A DNA stretch of 64,000 nt from positions 3,100,001-3,164,000 of the forward strand of contig NZ_OZ245757.1 of NCBI RefSeq assembly GCF_965227505.1, read 5' to 3'. This document shows positions 1 to 7,964 of this stretch, one piece after another. The stretch comes from Pelagibius sp965227505. GTDB lineage: Bacteria > Pseudomonadota > Alphaproteobacteria > Kiloniellales > Kiloniellaceae. Position 1 is the stretch's first letter, and every line of letters begins with the position of its first letter. A program made the translations under genes and the position numbers. The notes under the pieces were generated by a model. The model worked only from the letters and a program-made list of their open reading frames with translations, was not told where the DNA came from and did not search any database.

Positions 1-169
1 GCGTGCCGATGCCAGCGGCCGCAAGATAGAGCAGCAGCGGCGAGCCGAGCCCGCCGGCGCCGATCACCAGCACCCGGGCATTCAGCAGCTTGGCCTGACC
101 CTCCTCGCCGATTTCCGGCAGCACGAGGTGACGCGCGTAGCGGTCGATCTGGTCGTCCGAGAAATCCAT
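1..169 (-). CDS. moeB: MoeB/ThiF-family adenylyltransferase, N-terminal part
   Basis: This is the first 56 codons of a gene that runs off the left edge. The product begins MDFSDDQIDRYARHLVLPEI and continues with VLVIGAGGLGSP, the glycine-rich nucleotide-binding loop of the E1-like ThiF/MoeB/HesA family. These enzymes adenylate the C-terminal glycine of a small sulfur carrier: MoaD for molybdopterin, or ThiS for thiamine. The pattern RYARHLVLPEIGEEGQ is typical of MoeB, but MoeB and ThiF cannot be separated from the N-terminus alone. The ATG at 169 is the natural start, since it precedes the conserved RY.RH motif by the usual ten or so residues. The family call is firm; the exact substrate is not. 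Confidence 0.85.
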   Translation of the reverse strand, partial: MDFSDDQIDRYARHLVLPEIGEEGQAKLLNARVLVIGAGGLGSPLLLYLAAAGIGT

Positions 170-247
170 GGGCCCAGTCTAGCGCCTTGAGGCCGTTGGA
201 CAAAGGGGCGATGGGGAGCGCCTGTCGCCTGCCACTCCGTCACCCTC

Positions 248-413
248 GGGCTTGACCCGAGGGTCCATCTGCGCGCCGGGCCCGGCATGCTTCGAGACGC
301 GCCCTTTGCGGGCGCTCCTCAGCATGAGGAAGAGAACCGCCTCATCCTGAGGAGCCGCGCCCTTATGACATGTGCGGGCGGCGTCTCGAAGGATGGATGC
401 TCGGGTCAAGCCC
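248..413. repeat. Nested inverted repeat, intergenic family A
   Basis: An outer perfect 14-bp inverted repeat (GGGCTTGACCCGAG at 248-261, CTCGGGTCAAGCCC at 400-413) encloses a second imperfect dyad. The inner dyad opens with CTTCGAGACGC at 290-300 and closes with GCGTCTCGAAG at 381-391. Its centre carries CTCCTCAGCATGAGG and CCTCATCCTGAGGAG. The inner unit recurs at 22320-22409. It lies between the 5' end of the moeB-like gene and the 3' end of cysK and has no convincing coding frame. It looks like a mobile, REP-like alphaproteobacterial intergenic repeat. Confidence 0.8.
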
Positions 414-500
414 AAGCAGGGCGATTGGACCATCCCTGCGACTGTCCCCCTCACCCAGCTCCGCCTAAGCGTGATCTTCGATCCCGCAAAGGCTTCGCAA

Positions 501-595
501 CCCTCTCCCACCAGGGGAGAGGGTTTCTTTCTTTCGAGCCGCGCCCGTTTTTCCCTCTCCCCTCCGAGGGAGAGGGAGGGGCCCGCGTTAGCGGG
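501..595. repeat. Cluster of GC-rich hairpins downstream of cysK
   Basis: Three consecutive dyads are visible: CCCTCTCCC/GGGGAGAGGG at 501-523, CCCTCTCCC/GGGAGAGGG at 553-576, and CCCGC-GTTA-GCGGG at 582-595. The cluster starts about 20 bp beyond the cysK stop codon on the minus strand, so it probably also ends cysK transcription. No long U tract follows, so terminator function is inference. Confidence 0.6.
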
Positions 596-615
596 AGGGT
601 GAGGGGGCTTTCCCT

Positions 616-1668
616 TCACATCCCTTCGAAGAGGTCGGTCGAGAGGTAGCGTTCGGCGAAGGAGGGGAGGATGGCGACGATGAGCTTGCCTTTCATCTCC
701 GCCCGGGCGCCGACTTCCAGGGCGGCGGCCAGCGCCGCGCCGGACGAAATGCCCACCGGCAGGCCCTCCAGGGCCGCGGCCTCCCGCGCCAGGCGGAAGG
801 CGGTGTCGTTGCCGATGCGGATCACCTCGTCGATCAGGTCGGTCTTCAGGTTGCCGGGAATGAAGCCGGCGCCGATGCCCTGGATCTTGTGGGGGCCGGG
901 GGCGCCGCCGGAGAGCACGGGGCTGTCTTCCGGCTCCACGGCGACGATCTGCAGGCTCTCCTTGCGTGCCTTCAGGGCGGCGCCGACGCCGGTCAGGGTG
1001 CCGCCGGTGCCGACGGCGGAGACCACCACGTCGACCCGCCCGCCGGTGTCGCGCCAGATCTCCTCCGCCGTCGTGCGATAGTGGGCGTCGGGGTTGGCGG
1101 GATTGTTGAACTGCTGCGGCATCACCGCGCCGGGGTTCTTGGCCAGGATCTCCTCGGCCTTGGCGACGGCGCCGTTCATGCCCAGGCTGCCGTCGGTCAG
1201 CACCAGTTCCGCCCCCAGCAGGCGCAGCATCTTGCGCCGCTCCACCGACATGGTCTCCGGCATGGTGAGGATCAGGCGGTAGCCCTTGGCGGCGCAGACG
1301 AAGGCCAGCGCGATGCCGGTGTTGCCGCTGGTCGGCTCCACGATGACGCCTTGCGGGCCGCCCGCGTCGCCCCCCTTGGGGCTGAGGCGCCCGTCGGCCT
1401 CCAGCGCTTCCACCATGGACAATCCGATGCGGTCCTTCACCGAGTTCAGCGGATTGAAGAACTCGCACTTGCCGGCGACCTCGGCGACGGCGCCGTGGGC
1501 CTCGGCCAGCTTGGCGACGCGGATCAGCGGCGTGGCGCCGATGGTCTCCAGGATCGAATCGTAGATGCGCCCGCGGAACTCGCAGCTTTCGCCGGCCGGG
1601 GTATCAGCCAGAGTGTCGGCCGAGGGGTCGGCGCTTTGCCGCGGCGTCATGCGCTTGCTTGCTTCCAT
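616..1668 (-). CDS. cysK: Cysteine synthase A (O-acetylserine sulfhydrylase)
   Basis: The 350-aa product is a PLP-dependent fold type II enzyme that makes L-cysteine from O-acetylserine and sulfide in the cytoplasm. The motif NPLNSVKDRIG holds the Schiff-base lysine. TSGNTGIALAFV is the substrate-binding asparagine loop, and VGTGGTLTGV is the phosphate-binding glycine loop. It is some 30 residues longer than typical CysK because of an N-terminal extension (MEASKRMTPRQSADPSADTL) and a short GGDAGGPQG insertion. A start at the internal Met7 is possible. An Rrf2 regulator lies 36 bp upstream on the same strand, as in CymR/IscR-type sulfur control, so co-regulation is likely. Confidence 0.95.
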   Translation of the reverse strand: MEASKRMTPRQSADPSADTLADTPAGESCEFRGRIYDSILETIGATPLIRVAKLAEAHGAVAEVAGKCEFFNPLNSVKDRIGLSMVEALEADGRLSPKGGDAGGPQGVIVEPTSGNTGIALAFVCAAKGYRLILTMPETMSVERRKMLRLLGAELVLTDGSLGMNGAVAKAEEILAKNPGAVMPQQFNNPANPDAHYRTTAEEIWRDTGGRVDVVVSAVGTGGTLTGVGAALKARKESLQIVAVEPEDSPVLSGGAPGPHKIQGIGAGFIPGNLKTDLIDEVIRIGNDTAFRLAREAAALEGLPVGISSGAALAAALEVGARAEMKGKLIVAILPSFAERYLSTDLFEGM

Positions 1669-1704
1669 GGCTGTCCTTCGGCGGCGCCGGTTGCGGGGGG
1701 AGGG

Positions 1705-2160
1705 TCAGATGGTGAAGTCGGGCACGTTCTTGGCCTCGCTGATGATGCCGCGTTCGCGCGCCCGTTCGCAGAGCTGCTCGATGGTGATGTTGTCCAGCCG
1801 CTCCATCATCTGCAGCTGCATCTCGATCCAGATCGGCCGCACGATCTTGACCCCGATCTCCGAGCCGTCGGGCTCGCTGGCCGGGTCGATTGTGCCCTCC
1901 AGCTTGCGCACGATGCGGATGATCTCGCCGATCGAGATTCGTCTTCGTTCGCGGGCCAGGCGGTAGCCGCCCTTGGGGCCGCGCTGGCCGGCGAGGATGC
2001 CGTGATGGACGAGCTGCTGCAGCACCTGTTCCAGGTAGCGGCGCGGAATGCCCTGGCGGCGTGAGATGTCGGTGGAGCGCACCGGGCCGGAGCCGGCGTG
2101 ATAGGCGATGTCGACCACCGCCTCGATGGCGAAAAGCAGTTTCTTCGACAGCCTCAGCAT
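1705..2160 (-). CDS. Rrf2-family transcriptional regulator
   Basis: The 151-aa protein has the Rrf2 winged helix-turn-helix: AIEAVVDIAYHAG, then STDISRRQGIPRRYLEQVLQ as recognition helix, then the wing GPKGGYRLAR. Rrf2 members sense Fe-S clusters, NO or cysteine status. The three clustered cysteines of IscR are absent (only one Cys, in QLCER), so a cluster-binding mode like IscR is unlikely. A CymR-like role, possibly through contact with CysK, fits the position directly upstream of cysK. The dut gene is only 15 bp upstream on the same strand, so coaBC-dut-rrf2-cysK may be one transcript. The family is certain; the regulon is inference. Confidence 0.88.
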   Translation of the reverse strand: MLRLSKKLLFAIEAVVDIAYHAGSGPVRSTDISRRQGIPRRYLEQVLQQLVHHGILAGQRGPKGGYRLARERRRISIGEIIRIVRKLEGTIDPASEPDGSEIGVKIVRPIWIEMQLQMMERLDNITIEQLCERARERGIISEAKNVPDFTI

Positions 2161-2175
2161 GGGCGCCCCCGCTTC

Positions 2176-2700
2176 TTAAGGGGCCTTGGCGGCCGCTTGG
2201 CCGCCGGCGAGGCCTGTGGAGCCGAAGCCGCCGCTGCCGCGGGCGCTGTCCTCCAGGTCGGCCACCGGGCGCCAGGCGACCCGGGCATAGCGCGCCACCA
2301 CCATCTGGGCGATGCGGCTGCCGCGGGTGATGGTGAAGGGCTCCTGGCCCAGGTTGATCAGCACCACCCCCACCTCGCCGCGGTAGTCGGCATCGACGGT
2401 GCCCGGCGCGTTCAGCACGGTGAGCCCGTGCTTGAGCGCCAGGCCGGAGCGCGGGCGCACCTGGGCCTCACTCCCCGGCGGCAGGGCAATGGCGATGCCG
2501 GTCGGGATCAGGCGCCGCTCGCCGGGCGCCAGCACCACGTCCTCGGCGACGGCGGCCAGCAGGTCCATGCCGGCGGAATCGACGGTAGCATAGGCCGGCA
2601 GCGGCAGGTCGGCGGCATGGTCCAGCTGCTTGACGGCAACCGCGAGTGCGGCGTTTTCGGTGATGGTCTCGGGAGTCTGTGTCGGGGCGGTGGCAGTCAT
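2176..2700 (-). CDS. dut: Deoxyuridine 5'-triphosphate nucleotidohydrolase (dUTPase)
   Basis: The 174-aa protein is a trimeric dUTPase that hydrolyses dUTP to dUMP and pyrophosphate, keeping uracil out of DNA and supplying dUMP for dTMP synthesis. The five motifs are visible in order: AGMDLLA, RPRSGLALKHGL, NAPGTVDADYRGE, RGSRIAQMV and the C-terminal RGSGGFGSTG that closes over the active site. It has an N-terminal extension of about 25 residues compared with the usual 150-aa enzyme, so an internal start is possible. It follows coaBC by 33 bp, the standard coaBC-dut pairing of bacteria. Confidence 0.96.
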   Translation of the reverse strand: MTATAPTQTPETITENAALAVAVKQLDHAADLPLPAYATVDSAGMDLLAAVAEDVVLAPGERRLIPTGIAIALPPGSEAQVRPRSGLALKHGLTVLNAPGTVDADYRGEVGVVLINLGQEPFTITRGSRIAQMVVARYARVAWRPVADLEDSARGSGGFGSTGLAGGQAAAKAP

Positions 2701-2733
2701 GCGGGTCTTCGAAAGGTCCTTACAGTCAGAGGA

Positions 2734-3942
2734 TTAGGCGCGTCCGAGGGTCGAAGCGATTTCGCGGCAGAGACGGGTCGCCACCTCCGCCTTGGTCATC
2801 TGCGGCCAGGTCTCCACGCCCTCGGCGCGGATCAGATGGATCTGGTTGTGGTCGCCGCCGAAGGTGCCGGTCTCCGGCGCCACGTCGTTTGCGAGGATCC
2901 AGTCGCAGCCCTTGCGGGCCAGCTTCTCCTGCGCCTGGGCGACGATGTTCTCGGTCTCCGCGGCGAAGCCGATGACCAGGCTGGGGCGGGCGCTGCCGGC
3001 CTCGGAAAGCGCGGCCAGGATGTCCGGGTTGGCGGCCAGATCCAGGCTCTGCGGTGCGCCGTTCTTCTTGATCTTCTGCTGGGCCGGGACGGCGGCGCGC
3101 CAGTCGGCGACGGCGGCGGCGCAGACCGCGATCTCCGCAGGCAGGGCGCTGCGGCAGGCGGCCAGCATCTCCGCGGCGGTTTCCACGTGCAGGGTCTTCA
3201 GCCCCGGCGGGTCCGGCAGCTGGCTGGGGCCGGAGACCAGGGTGGTCTCGGCCCCCTGTTGAGCCAGCGCGGCGGCGATGGCGTGGCCCTGGCGGCCGGA
3301 GGACCGGTTGGCGATGTAGCGCACCGGGTCGATGGGCTCGTGGGTCGGCCCGCTGGTGACCAGGGCGCGCAGGCCCTCCAGCGGCCCTTTGCCGGACTGC
3401 GCCTGCAGCGCCCCTTCGATGGCGGCCAGGATCTCCAGCGGCTCGGCCATGCGCCCGTAGCCATACTCGCCGCAGGCCATGTCGCCTTCGTTGGGGCCGA
3501 CACTCAGCACACCGCGCTCCTCGATGAGGGCGAGGTTGGCCTGGGTCGCGGCATGTTCCCACATGCGCACGTTCATCGCCGGGGCGACCAGCACCGCCTT
3601 GTCGGTGGCCAGCAGCGCGGTGGAGGCGAGGTCGTCGGCGCGGCCCTGGGCCATCTTGGCCAGGATGTCGGCGGAGGCCGGCGCCACCACCAGCAGGTCG
3701 GCATCGCGCGAGAGCTGGATGTGGCCCATCTCGGCTTCGTCGGTCAGCGAGAAGAGCTCGCCGTAGACCTTGTCCTCGGTCAGCGCGGAGAGGGAGAGCG
3801 GTGTCACGAATTCCGCACCGGCCTTGGTGAGAATACAGCGCACCGCGGCCCCGCGCTCCCGCAGGCGGCGGATCAGCTCAAGGGATTTGTAGGCGGCAAT
3901 CCCGCCGGAAACGATGAGAAGGATCCGTTTTCCGGTCAACAC
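2734..3942 (-). CDS. coaBC: Bifunctional phosphopantothenoylcysteine decarboxylase/phosphopantothenate-cysteine ligase
   Basis: This coenzyme A biosynthesis enzyme joins cysteine to 4'-phosphopantothenate (C-terminal CoaB half) and decarboxylates the product (N-terminal CoaC flavoprotein half). CoaC motifs seen are VSGGIAAYKSLEL, the catalytic His in MGHIQLSRDADL, and PAMNVRMWEHAATQ. CoaB shows TSGPTHEPIDPVRYIANRSSG and ILANDV. I chose the GTG at 3942, giving VLTGKRILLIVSGG and 402 aa, the family's normal length. An open frame continues to 4026, but that upstream part would overlap the likely promoter at 3981-4009 and adds unrelated sequence. The GTG at 3963 is a second option. Confidence 0.93.
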   Translation of the reverse strand: MLTGKRILLIVSGGIAAYKSLELIRRLRERGAAVRCILTKAGAEFVTPLSLSALTEDKVYGELFSLTDEAEMGHIQLSRDADLLVVAPASADILAKMAQGRADDLASTALLATDKAVLVAPAMNVRMWEHAATQANLALIEERGVLSVGPNEGDMACGEYGYGRMAEPLEILAAIEGALQAQSGKGPLEGLRALVTSGPTHEPIDPVRYIANRSSGRQGHAIAAALAQQGAETTLVSGPSQLPDPPGLKTLHVETAAEMLAACRSALPAEIAVCAAAVADWRAAVPAQQKIKKNGAPQSLDLAANPDILAALSEAGSARPSLVIGFAAETENIVAQAQEKLARKGCDWILANDVAPETGTFGGDHNQIHLIRAEGVETWPQMTKAEVATRLCREIASTLGRA

Positions 3943-3980
3943 GTCGGTTTTCCCAGATTTCACGGTTTCGAGTCGTAGAT

Positions 3981-4009
3981 AAGGTATGCGTTCGCGACGG
4001 TGATGGCAA
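3981..4009 (-). promoter_or_regulatory. Sigma-70-type promoter for coaBC
   Basis: Read on the minus strand, TTGCCA (4009-4004) and TACCTT (3986-3981) are separated by 17 bp. Transcription would begin near 3974, about 30 nt before the GTG at 3942. This supports the shorter coaBC start. Confidence 0.5.
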
Positions 4010-4030
4010 GCGATGCACTGATTCACTACA

Positions 4031-4450
4031 GTGTTGGCAGCGTCTCCGGCGGAGATTCAGATTTCAATACAAGGGATTGCGGATTTGAAAGGGCTGAAGG
4101 CGTGGTTGGGCCGCGTGGTGGAGGCCGAATGCCCGCCGACAACCGTAATCGCGTTCAACCTGGGGCTCTTCGAAACGGAAGAGGGTTGTTGTGCCTATCT
4201 GACGGGGGCAAGGCGTTTCGATCCGGACGACGATGACTGGGCCTGCGACGAGGCATTCACGCCTTCGGAGCGCTACTTTCCCTTGGATCGGACGCCAACC
4301 GGTTCAGAGGATTGGGGTTATGTCCGCCAACAGGTTATCGAGGCGCTGAAGGCTTTCCTCGTTTCCGACGTAGGCCGGCACAGTTTCTTGGCAAAAGCCG
4401 AAGCTGTGACGGTGGGCTTCGATGATGGAGACCTTTTCCGGGTGCAATGA
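4031..4450 (+). CDS. Uncharacterised small protein
   Basis: I do not recognise this 139-aa protein. It is divergent from coaBC and convergent with ubiB. The candidate start is GTG at 4031 or TTG at 4034; neither has a good Shine-Dalgarno sequence, so the start is uncertain. The sequence is acidic and aromatic-rich (RRFDPDDDDWACDEAF, then PSERYFPLDRTP), without signal peptide or membrane helix. It ends in a segment rich in F and V (FLAKAEAVTVGFDDGDLF). The composition is reminiscent of small immunity or SUFU-like domains, but I see no diagnostic motif. The codon positions look coding and it has no better overlapping frame, so it is probably a real gene. Confidence 0.6.
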   Translation: MLAASPAEIQISIQGIADLKGLKAWLGRVVEAECPPTTVIAFNLGLFETEEGCCAYLTGARRFDPDDDDWACDEAFTPSERYFPLDRTPTGSEDWGYVRQQVIEALKAFLVSDVGRHSFLAKAEAVTVGFDDGDLFRVQ

Positions 4451-4519
4451 GGTGCGCCAACGAGAAGGCCAAAGGCGCCCGGATTCGAGAAATGCGCAGC
4501 TGCGCGGTCGAGCGGACCG

Positions 4520-6121
4520 CTAAAACGCCGCCACCGCAGCCAAAACCAGCGCCGCCAGGGCCGCCGCCAGGGCCCAGCGGGCCAGGCCGCTGGCCTGGCG
4601 CTGGGAGATCCGCTGCAGCGTGTCGGGGTGCAGGCCGATTCGCCCGGCGGCCAGCTCTTCGGTCGCCCGGTCCAGGTTATCGGCCAGGGCCGGCAGGCGC
4701 TGCAGCGTGTGGAGGACGTCTTCGACGGTCTCCCGCAGCCGCGCCTCGGGCCCACGGTTCTCCCGCATCCAGGCGTCGATCAGCGGCTGCGCCAGGGCCC
4801 AGATGTTGAGCGAAGGGTCGAGGCTGCGGCTCACCCCTTCGGCCATCAGCATGTTTTTCTGCAGCAGCAGCAACTGCGGCTGCACCGGCAGATCGAAGGA
4901 TTCGGTCAGCCGCAGCAGCTGGGCCAGCAGGCGGGCGAAGGAGATTTCGTTCAGCGGCCGCCCGGCGATCGGTTCGCAGACCGACCGCAGCGCCTGGGCA
5001 AAGACGTCGAGGGCGTGGCGCTGGGGCAGGTAGCCGGCCTCCATATAGACTTCGGCCAGGCGGTGGTAGTCGCCCTCCAGCGTGGCGATCAGCATGTCGG
5101 CCAGATGGCGGCGGGTGCGCCAGTCCAGGCGGCCCATGATGCCGAAGTCCACCGCCAGGATGTTGCCGTCGGCGTCGACGAACATGTTGCCGGGGTGCTG
5201 ATCGCCGTGAAAAAAGCCGTCGCGGAAGACCTGGTTGAAGAACACCGCCGCCGCCTTGGTCAGCACCTCCTGCAGGTCGTGGCCGGCGCTGAGCAGGGCG
5301 TCGCGGTCGTCCATGGGAATGCCGCTGACCCGCGACATGGTGAGCACCCGGCGGGAGGAGCGCTGCCAGTCGATAGCCGGCACCATATAGGTCGGATCGT
5401 CTTCGAAGTTCTCCGCCAGTTCCGAGGCGGCGGCTCCCTCCATGCGCAGATCCATCTCCAGCCGCACCGTGGTCTCGAAGACCTGAACCACGTCGATGGG
5501 TTTGAAGCGTTGCAGTTTCGGTTGCGCGCGCAGGGCCCATTCCGCCACCCAGTAGAGAAACTCCAGGTCGCGCTCGAAGGCCTTTTCGATGCCAGGGCGC
5601 AGGATCTTCACGGCGACCGGCCGCTCCACCACGCGCTCTGCTTCGCCGCCCTGCGCCCCGCTGTTGCCGTCAGCGGCTGCGTCGGCGGCCGGTTCGCGCA
5701 CCGTGGCGAGGTGGACCTGGGCGATGGAGGCGGCGGAGACCGGAACGTCGTCGAAATTGGCGAAGAGCGCCTCGGGCGGTTTGTCGAACTCCTCCTCGAT
5801 GGCCTGGCGGGCCAAGGTTGCATCGAAGGGCGCCAGGCGGTCCTGCAGGTCGGCCAGGTCCTGCGCCACCTGATCGCCGACCAGATCGGCGCGGGTCGAC
5901 AGCATCTGTCCCAGCTTGATGAAGCTGGGGCCCAGTTCCACCAGCGCCCGGGCCAGCTTCTGGCCGGGCCGCCCCTCCGCCGCGCGGCGCGACAGCCGGC
6001 GGGCGACCCAGACGGCGCCCGGGGCGATGCCGGTCTCCTCCAGCGGCGCCAGGGCGTCGTGGCGCGCCAGCGTGCGGACGATGCGCTGAAAGCGCAGAAG
6101 GGACCGGATGGTACGGAGCAT
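4520..6121 (-). CDS. ubiB: Ubiquinone biosynthesis ATPase/kinase-like protein UbiB
   Basis: The 533-aa protein is a member of the UbiB/ABC1/ADCK atypical kinase family, needed for ubiquinone synthesis in the inner membrane. Family motifs are clear: LGPSFIKLGQMLSTRADLVG near residue 65 (the KxGQ motif), VAVKILRPGIEKAFERDL (VAVK ATP-binding lysine), HGDQHPGNMFV (catalytic loop) and LAVDFGIMGRLD (metal-binding D of the DFG). Two C-terminal hydrophobic stretches end the protein (WALAAALAALVLAAVAAF). It starts 4 bp after ubiE on the same strand, the usual ubiE-ubiB operon. Confidence 0.97.
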   Translation of the reverse strand: MLRTIRSLLRFQRIVRTLARHDALAPLEETGIAPGAVWVARRLSRRAAEGRPGQKLARALVELGPSFIKLGQMLSTRADLVGDQVAQDLADLQDRLAPFDATLARQAIEEEFDKPPEALFANFDDVPVSAASIAQVHLATVREPAADAAADGNSGAQGGEAERVVERPVAVKILRPGIEKAFERDLEFLYWVAEWALRAQPKLQRFKPIDVVQVFETTVRLEMDLRMEGAAASELAENFEDDPTYMVPAIDWQRSSRRVLTMSRVSGIPMDDRDALLSAGHDLQEVLTKAAAVFFNQVFRDGFFHGDQHPGNMFVDADGNILAVDFGIMGRLDWRTRRHLADMLIATLEGDYHRLAEVYMEAGYLPQRHALDVFAQALRSVCEPIAGRPLNEISFARLLAQLLRLTESFDLPVQPQLLLLQKNMLMAEGVSRSLDPSLNIWALAQPLIDAWMRENRGPEARLRETVEDVLHTLQRLPALADNLDRATEELAAGRIGLHPDTLQRISQRQASGLARWALAAALAALVLAAVAAF

Positions 6122-6125
6122 TGCG

Positions 6126-6974
6126 CTAGATTCGCCAGCCGGAGTGAAGTGCGGCGATGCCGCCCGAAAGGTTTCGGTAGCGGACTTGGCTCAGCCCGGC
6201 CTCCGTCATCATGGCGGCGAGATCGTCCTGCGGCGGGAAGCGGCGGATCGATTCGGCGAGGTAGACATAGGCATCGCGGTCGCCGGCGACCGCCGCGCCC
6301 ATGGCCGGCAGGACCTTGAAGGAGTAGCGGTCGTAGAGGTCGCTGAACAGCGGTACGACCACCCGGCTGAACTCCAGGCAGAGAAAACGCCCGCCCGGTT
6401 TCAGAACCCGCCGCGCCTCGCGCAGCGCCTTGTCGATATGGGTGACGTTCCTGAGGCCGAAGGCGATGGTGTAGGCACTCACGGAGGATTCGGGCAGCGG
6501 CAGGCACTCGGCGTCGCCGCAGATCCACTCGATACCGCCCAGGATGCCGCGGTCCAGGGCACGGTCGCGCCCCACCGCCAGCATCTCCGGTGTCAGATCG
6601 CAGACCGTGATGCGGCTGCCTGCCCGCGCCGCCGCCCCATCGTCCCCGGCACGTGCTGCCAGGCGCTGGCGGACGCGCAGGGCGATGTCGCCGGTGCCGC
6701 CGGCCGTGTCGAGCAGGTGCAGGCCCGGCCTCGGGTCCAGCCAGTCGATCATGGTCGACTTCCAAAGCCGGTGAATGCCGCCGGACATCAGGTCGTTCAT
6801 CAGGTCGTAGCGTCCGGCGACGGACTGGAATAGGTCCTGGACCAGAGGGGCCTTTTGCGCCGCCGCGATTTCGCGGTAGCCGAAGTGGGTGCGCTCCGCT
6901 TCCTCTTCGGAGGCGGCGTCTTCGTCCCGGCCCGTTCTGTCTGGTGCTGTGCTTGCGCTCATCGCGCGGACCAT
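6126..6974 (-). CDS. ubiE: Ubiquinone/menaquinone C-methyltransferase UbiE
   Basis: A class I SAM-dependent C-methyltransferase acting on the benzoquinol ring in ubiquinone synthesis. The family signature HFGYREI..AQKAPLVQDLF and the substrate region YDLMNDLMSGGIHRLWK are present. The SAM-binding loop is LLDTAGGTGDIALRV. The second UbiE signature is FGLRNVTHIDKALREARRVL, followed by GGRFLCLEFS. At 282 aa it is slightly long owing to a low-complexity N-terminus of about 30 residues; a start at the second Met (6962) is equally possible. It is divergent from mutM, the usual neighbour in Alphaproteobacteria. Confidence 0.97.
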   Translation of the reverse strand: MVRAMSASTAPDRTGRDEDAASEEEAERTHFGYREIAAAQKAPLVQDLFQSVAGRYDLMNDLMSGGIHRLWKSTMIDWLDPRPGLHLLDTAGGTGDIALRVRQRLAARAGDDGAAARAGSRITVCDLTPEMLAVGRDRALDRGILGGIEWICGDAECLPLPESSVSAYTIAFGLRNVTHIDKALREARRVLKPGGRFLCLEFSRVVVPLFSDLYDRYSFKVLPAMGAAVAGDRDAYVYLAESIRRFPPQDDLAAMMTEAGLSQVRYRNLSGGIAALHSGWRI

Positions 6975-7042
6975 AGCGCGCGCGCTCCGATCACGCTACT
7001 CTGGCCGCCGACCCGGGCAAGGGTCACTTCGTCACAGTCGTT

Positions 7043-7074
7043 GCAAGCGATTCCCCGTGCAAGCGATCCCCCTT
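7043..7074. repeat. 16-bp tandem duplication upstream of mutM
   Basis: GCAAGCGATTCCCCGT (7043-7058) is followed directly by GCAAGCGATCCCCCTT (7059-7074). The pair lies in the mutM 5' untranslated region, 17 bp before the ATG. Confidence 0.75.
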
Positions 7075-7090
7075 CTGGACCCTCCCCTGC

Positions 7091-7924
7091 ATGCCTGAAC
7101 TGCCGGAAGTGGAAACCGTGGTCCGCGGTCTGCGCCCGCGGCTGGAGGGGCGCCTGCTGACGCGGGTGGACCAGCGGCGCGCCGACCTGCGCTTTCCCTT
7201 TCCGGCGGACTTCGCGAAGCGGCTGACCGGGCGCCGGGTCGAGCGCATCCTGCGGCGGGCGAAGTACATGCTGCTGCATCTCGACGATGGCCAGGTGCTG
7301 CTCTGCCATCTCGGCATGTCCGGACGCATGACGATTCACCTCGGCGATGACGGGCCGGCGCCGGCGCTCGATCGGCATGACCACGTCGTCTTCGTGACCG
7401 ACGAGGGGACCGAGGTGCGCTTCAACGACGCCCGGCGCTTCGGCATCATGGATCTCTTCGATGCCGCGGCCGCGGAAAGCCATCCCCTGCTGAAGGCGCT
7501 GGGGCCCGAACCGCTGGGCAACGACTTCAACGGCCCGGCCCTGGCCGCCGCCCTGAAAGGCAAACGCAGCCCGATCAAGGCGGCGCTGCTCGACCAGCGG
7601 GTGGTGGCGGGGCTCGGCAACATCTATGTCTGTGAGGCGCTGTTCTTTGCCGGTCTTTCACCGCGCCGCCAGGCCTTCACGGTGCAGGGCGGACGCGCCG
7701 AGCGTCTGGCGACAGCCGTGCGCCAGGTTCTGCAGCGCGCCATCGAAGCCGGCGGCTCTTCGCTGCGCGATTACGTGCAGGCCGATGGCGAACTCGGTTA
7801 TTTCCAGCATGAGTGGGCGGTTTACGGCCGCGAGGGGGAAGCCTGCACCAAATGCCAAAGCGACATCCGGCGCATGGTCCAGAGCAGCCGCTCGACCTTT
7901 TATTGTCCGCGCTGTCAGCGCTAA
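7091..7924 (+). CDS. mutM: Formamidopyrimidine-DNA glycosylase
   Basis: This base-excision repair enzyme removes 8-oxoguanine and formamidopyrimidines and nicks the abasic site. The product starts MPELPEVETVVRGL, with the catalytic Pro1 and Glu2 nucleophile/acid pair. KRAKYMLLHLDDG-like sequence (RRAKYMLLHLDDGQ) holds the conserved lysine. GLGNIYVCEALFFAGLSP is the helix-two-turn-helix. The C-terminal zinc finger CTKC...CPRC is complete. Its 277 aa match the family length. It is divergent from ubiE. Confidence 0.98.
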   Translation: MPELPEVETVVRGLRPRLEGRLLTRVDQRRADLRFPFPADFAKRLTGRRVERILRRAKYMLLHLDDGQVLLCHLGMSGRMTIHLGDDGPAPALDRHDHVVFVTDEGTEVRFNDARRFGIMDLFDAAAAESHPLLKALGPEPLGNDFNGPALAAALKGKRSPIKAALLDQRVVAGLGNIYVCEALFFAGLSPRRQAFTVQGGRAERLATAVRQVLQRAIEAGGSSLRDYVQADGELGYFQHEWAVYGREGEACTKCQSDIRRMVQSSRSTFYCPRCQR

Positions 7925-7964
7925 GGCTATTGCTCGCGCTGCCGGGGCTAAGGTAGACAAACGC

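Noticed and set aside
889..2064. A 391-codon plus-strand frame over cysK and the Rrf2 gene
   Set aside because: Antisense shadow; it has no motif, and both minus-strand genes are well supported.
2098..3978. A 626-codon plus-strand frame over dut and coaBC
   Set aside because: Antisense shadow of two strongly supported enzymes, with a typical low-information Gly/His/Gln-rich composition.
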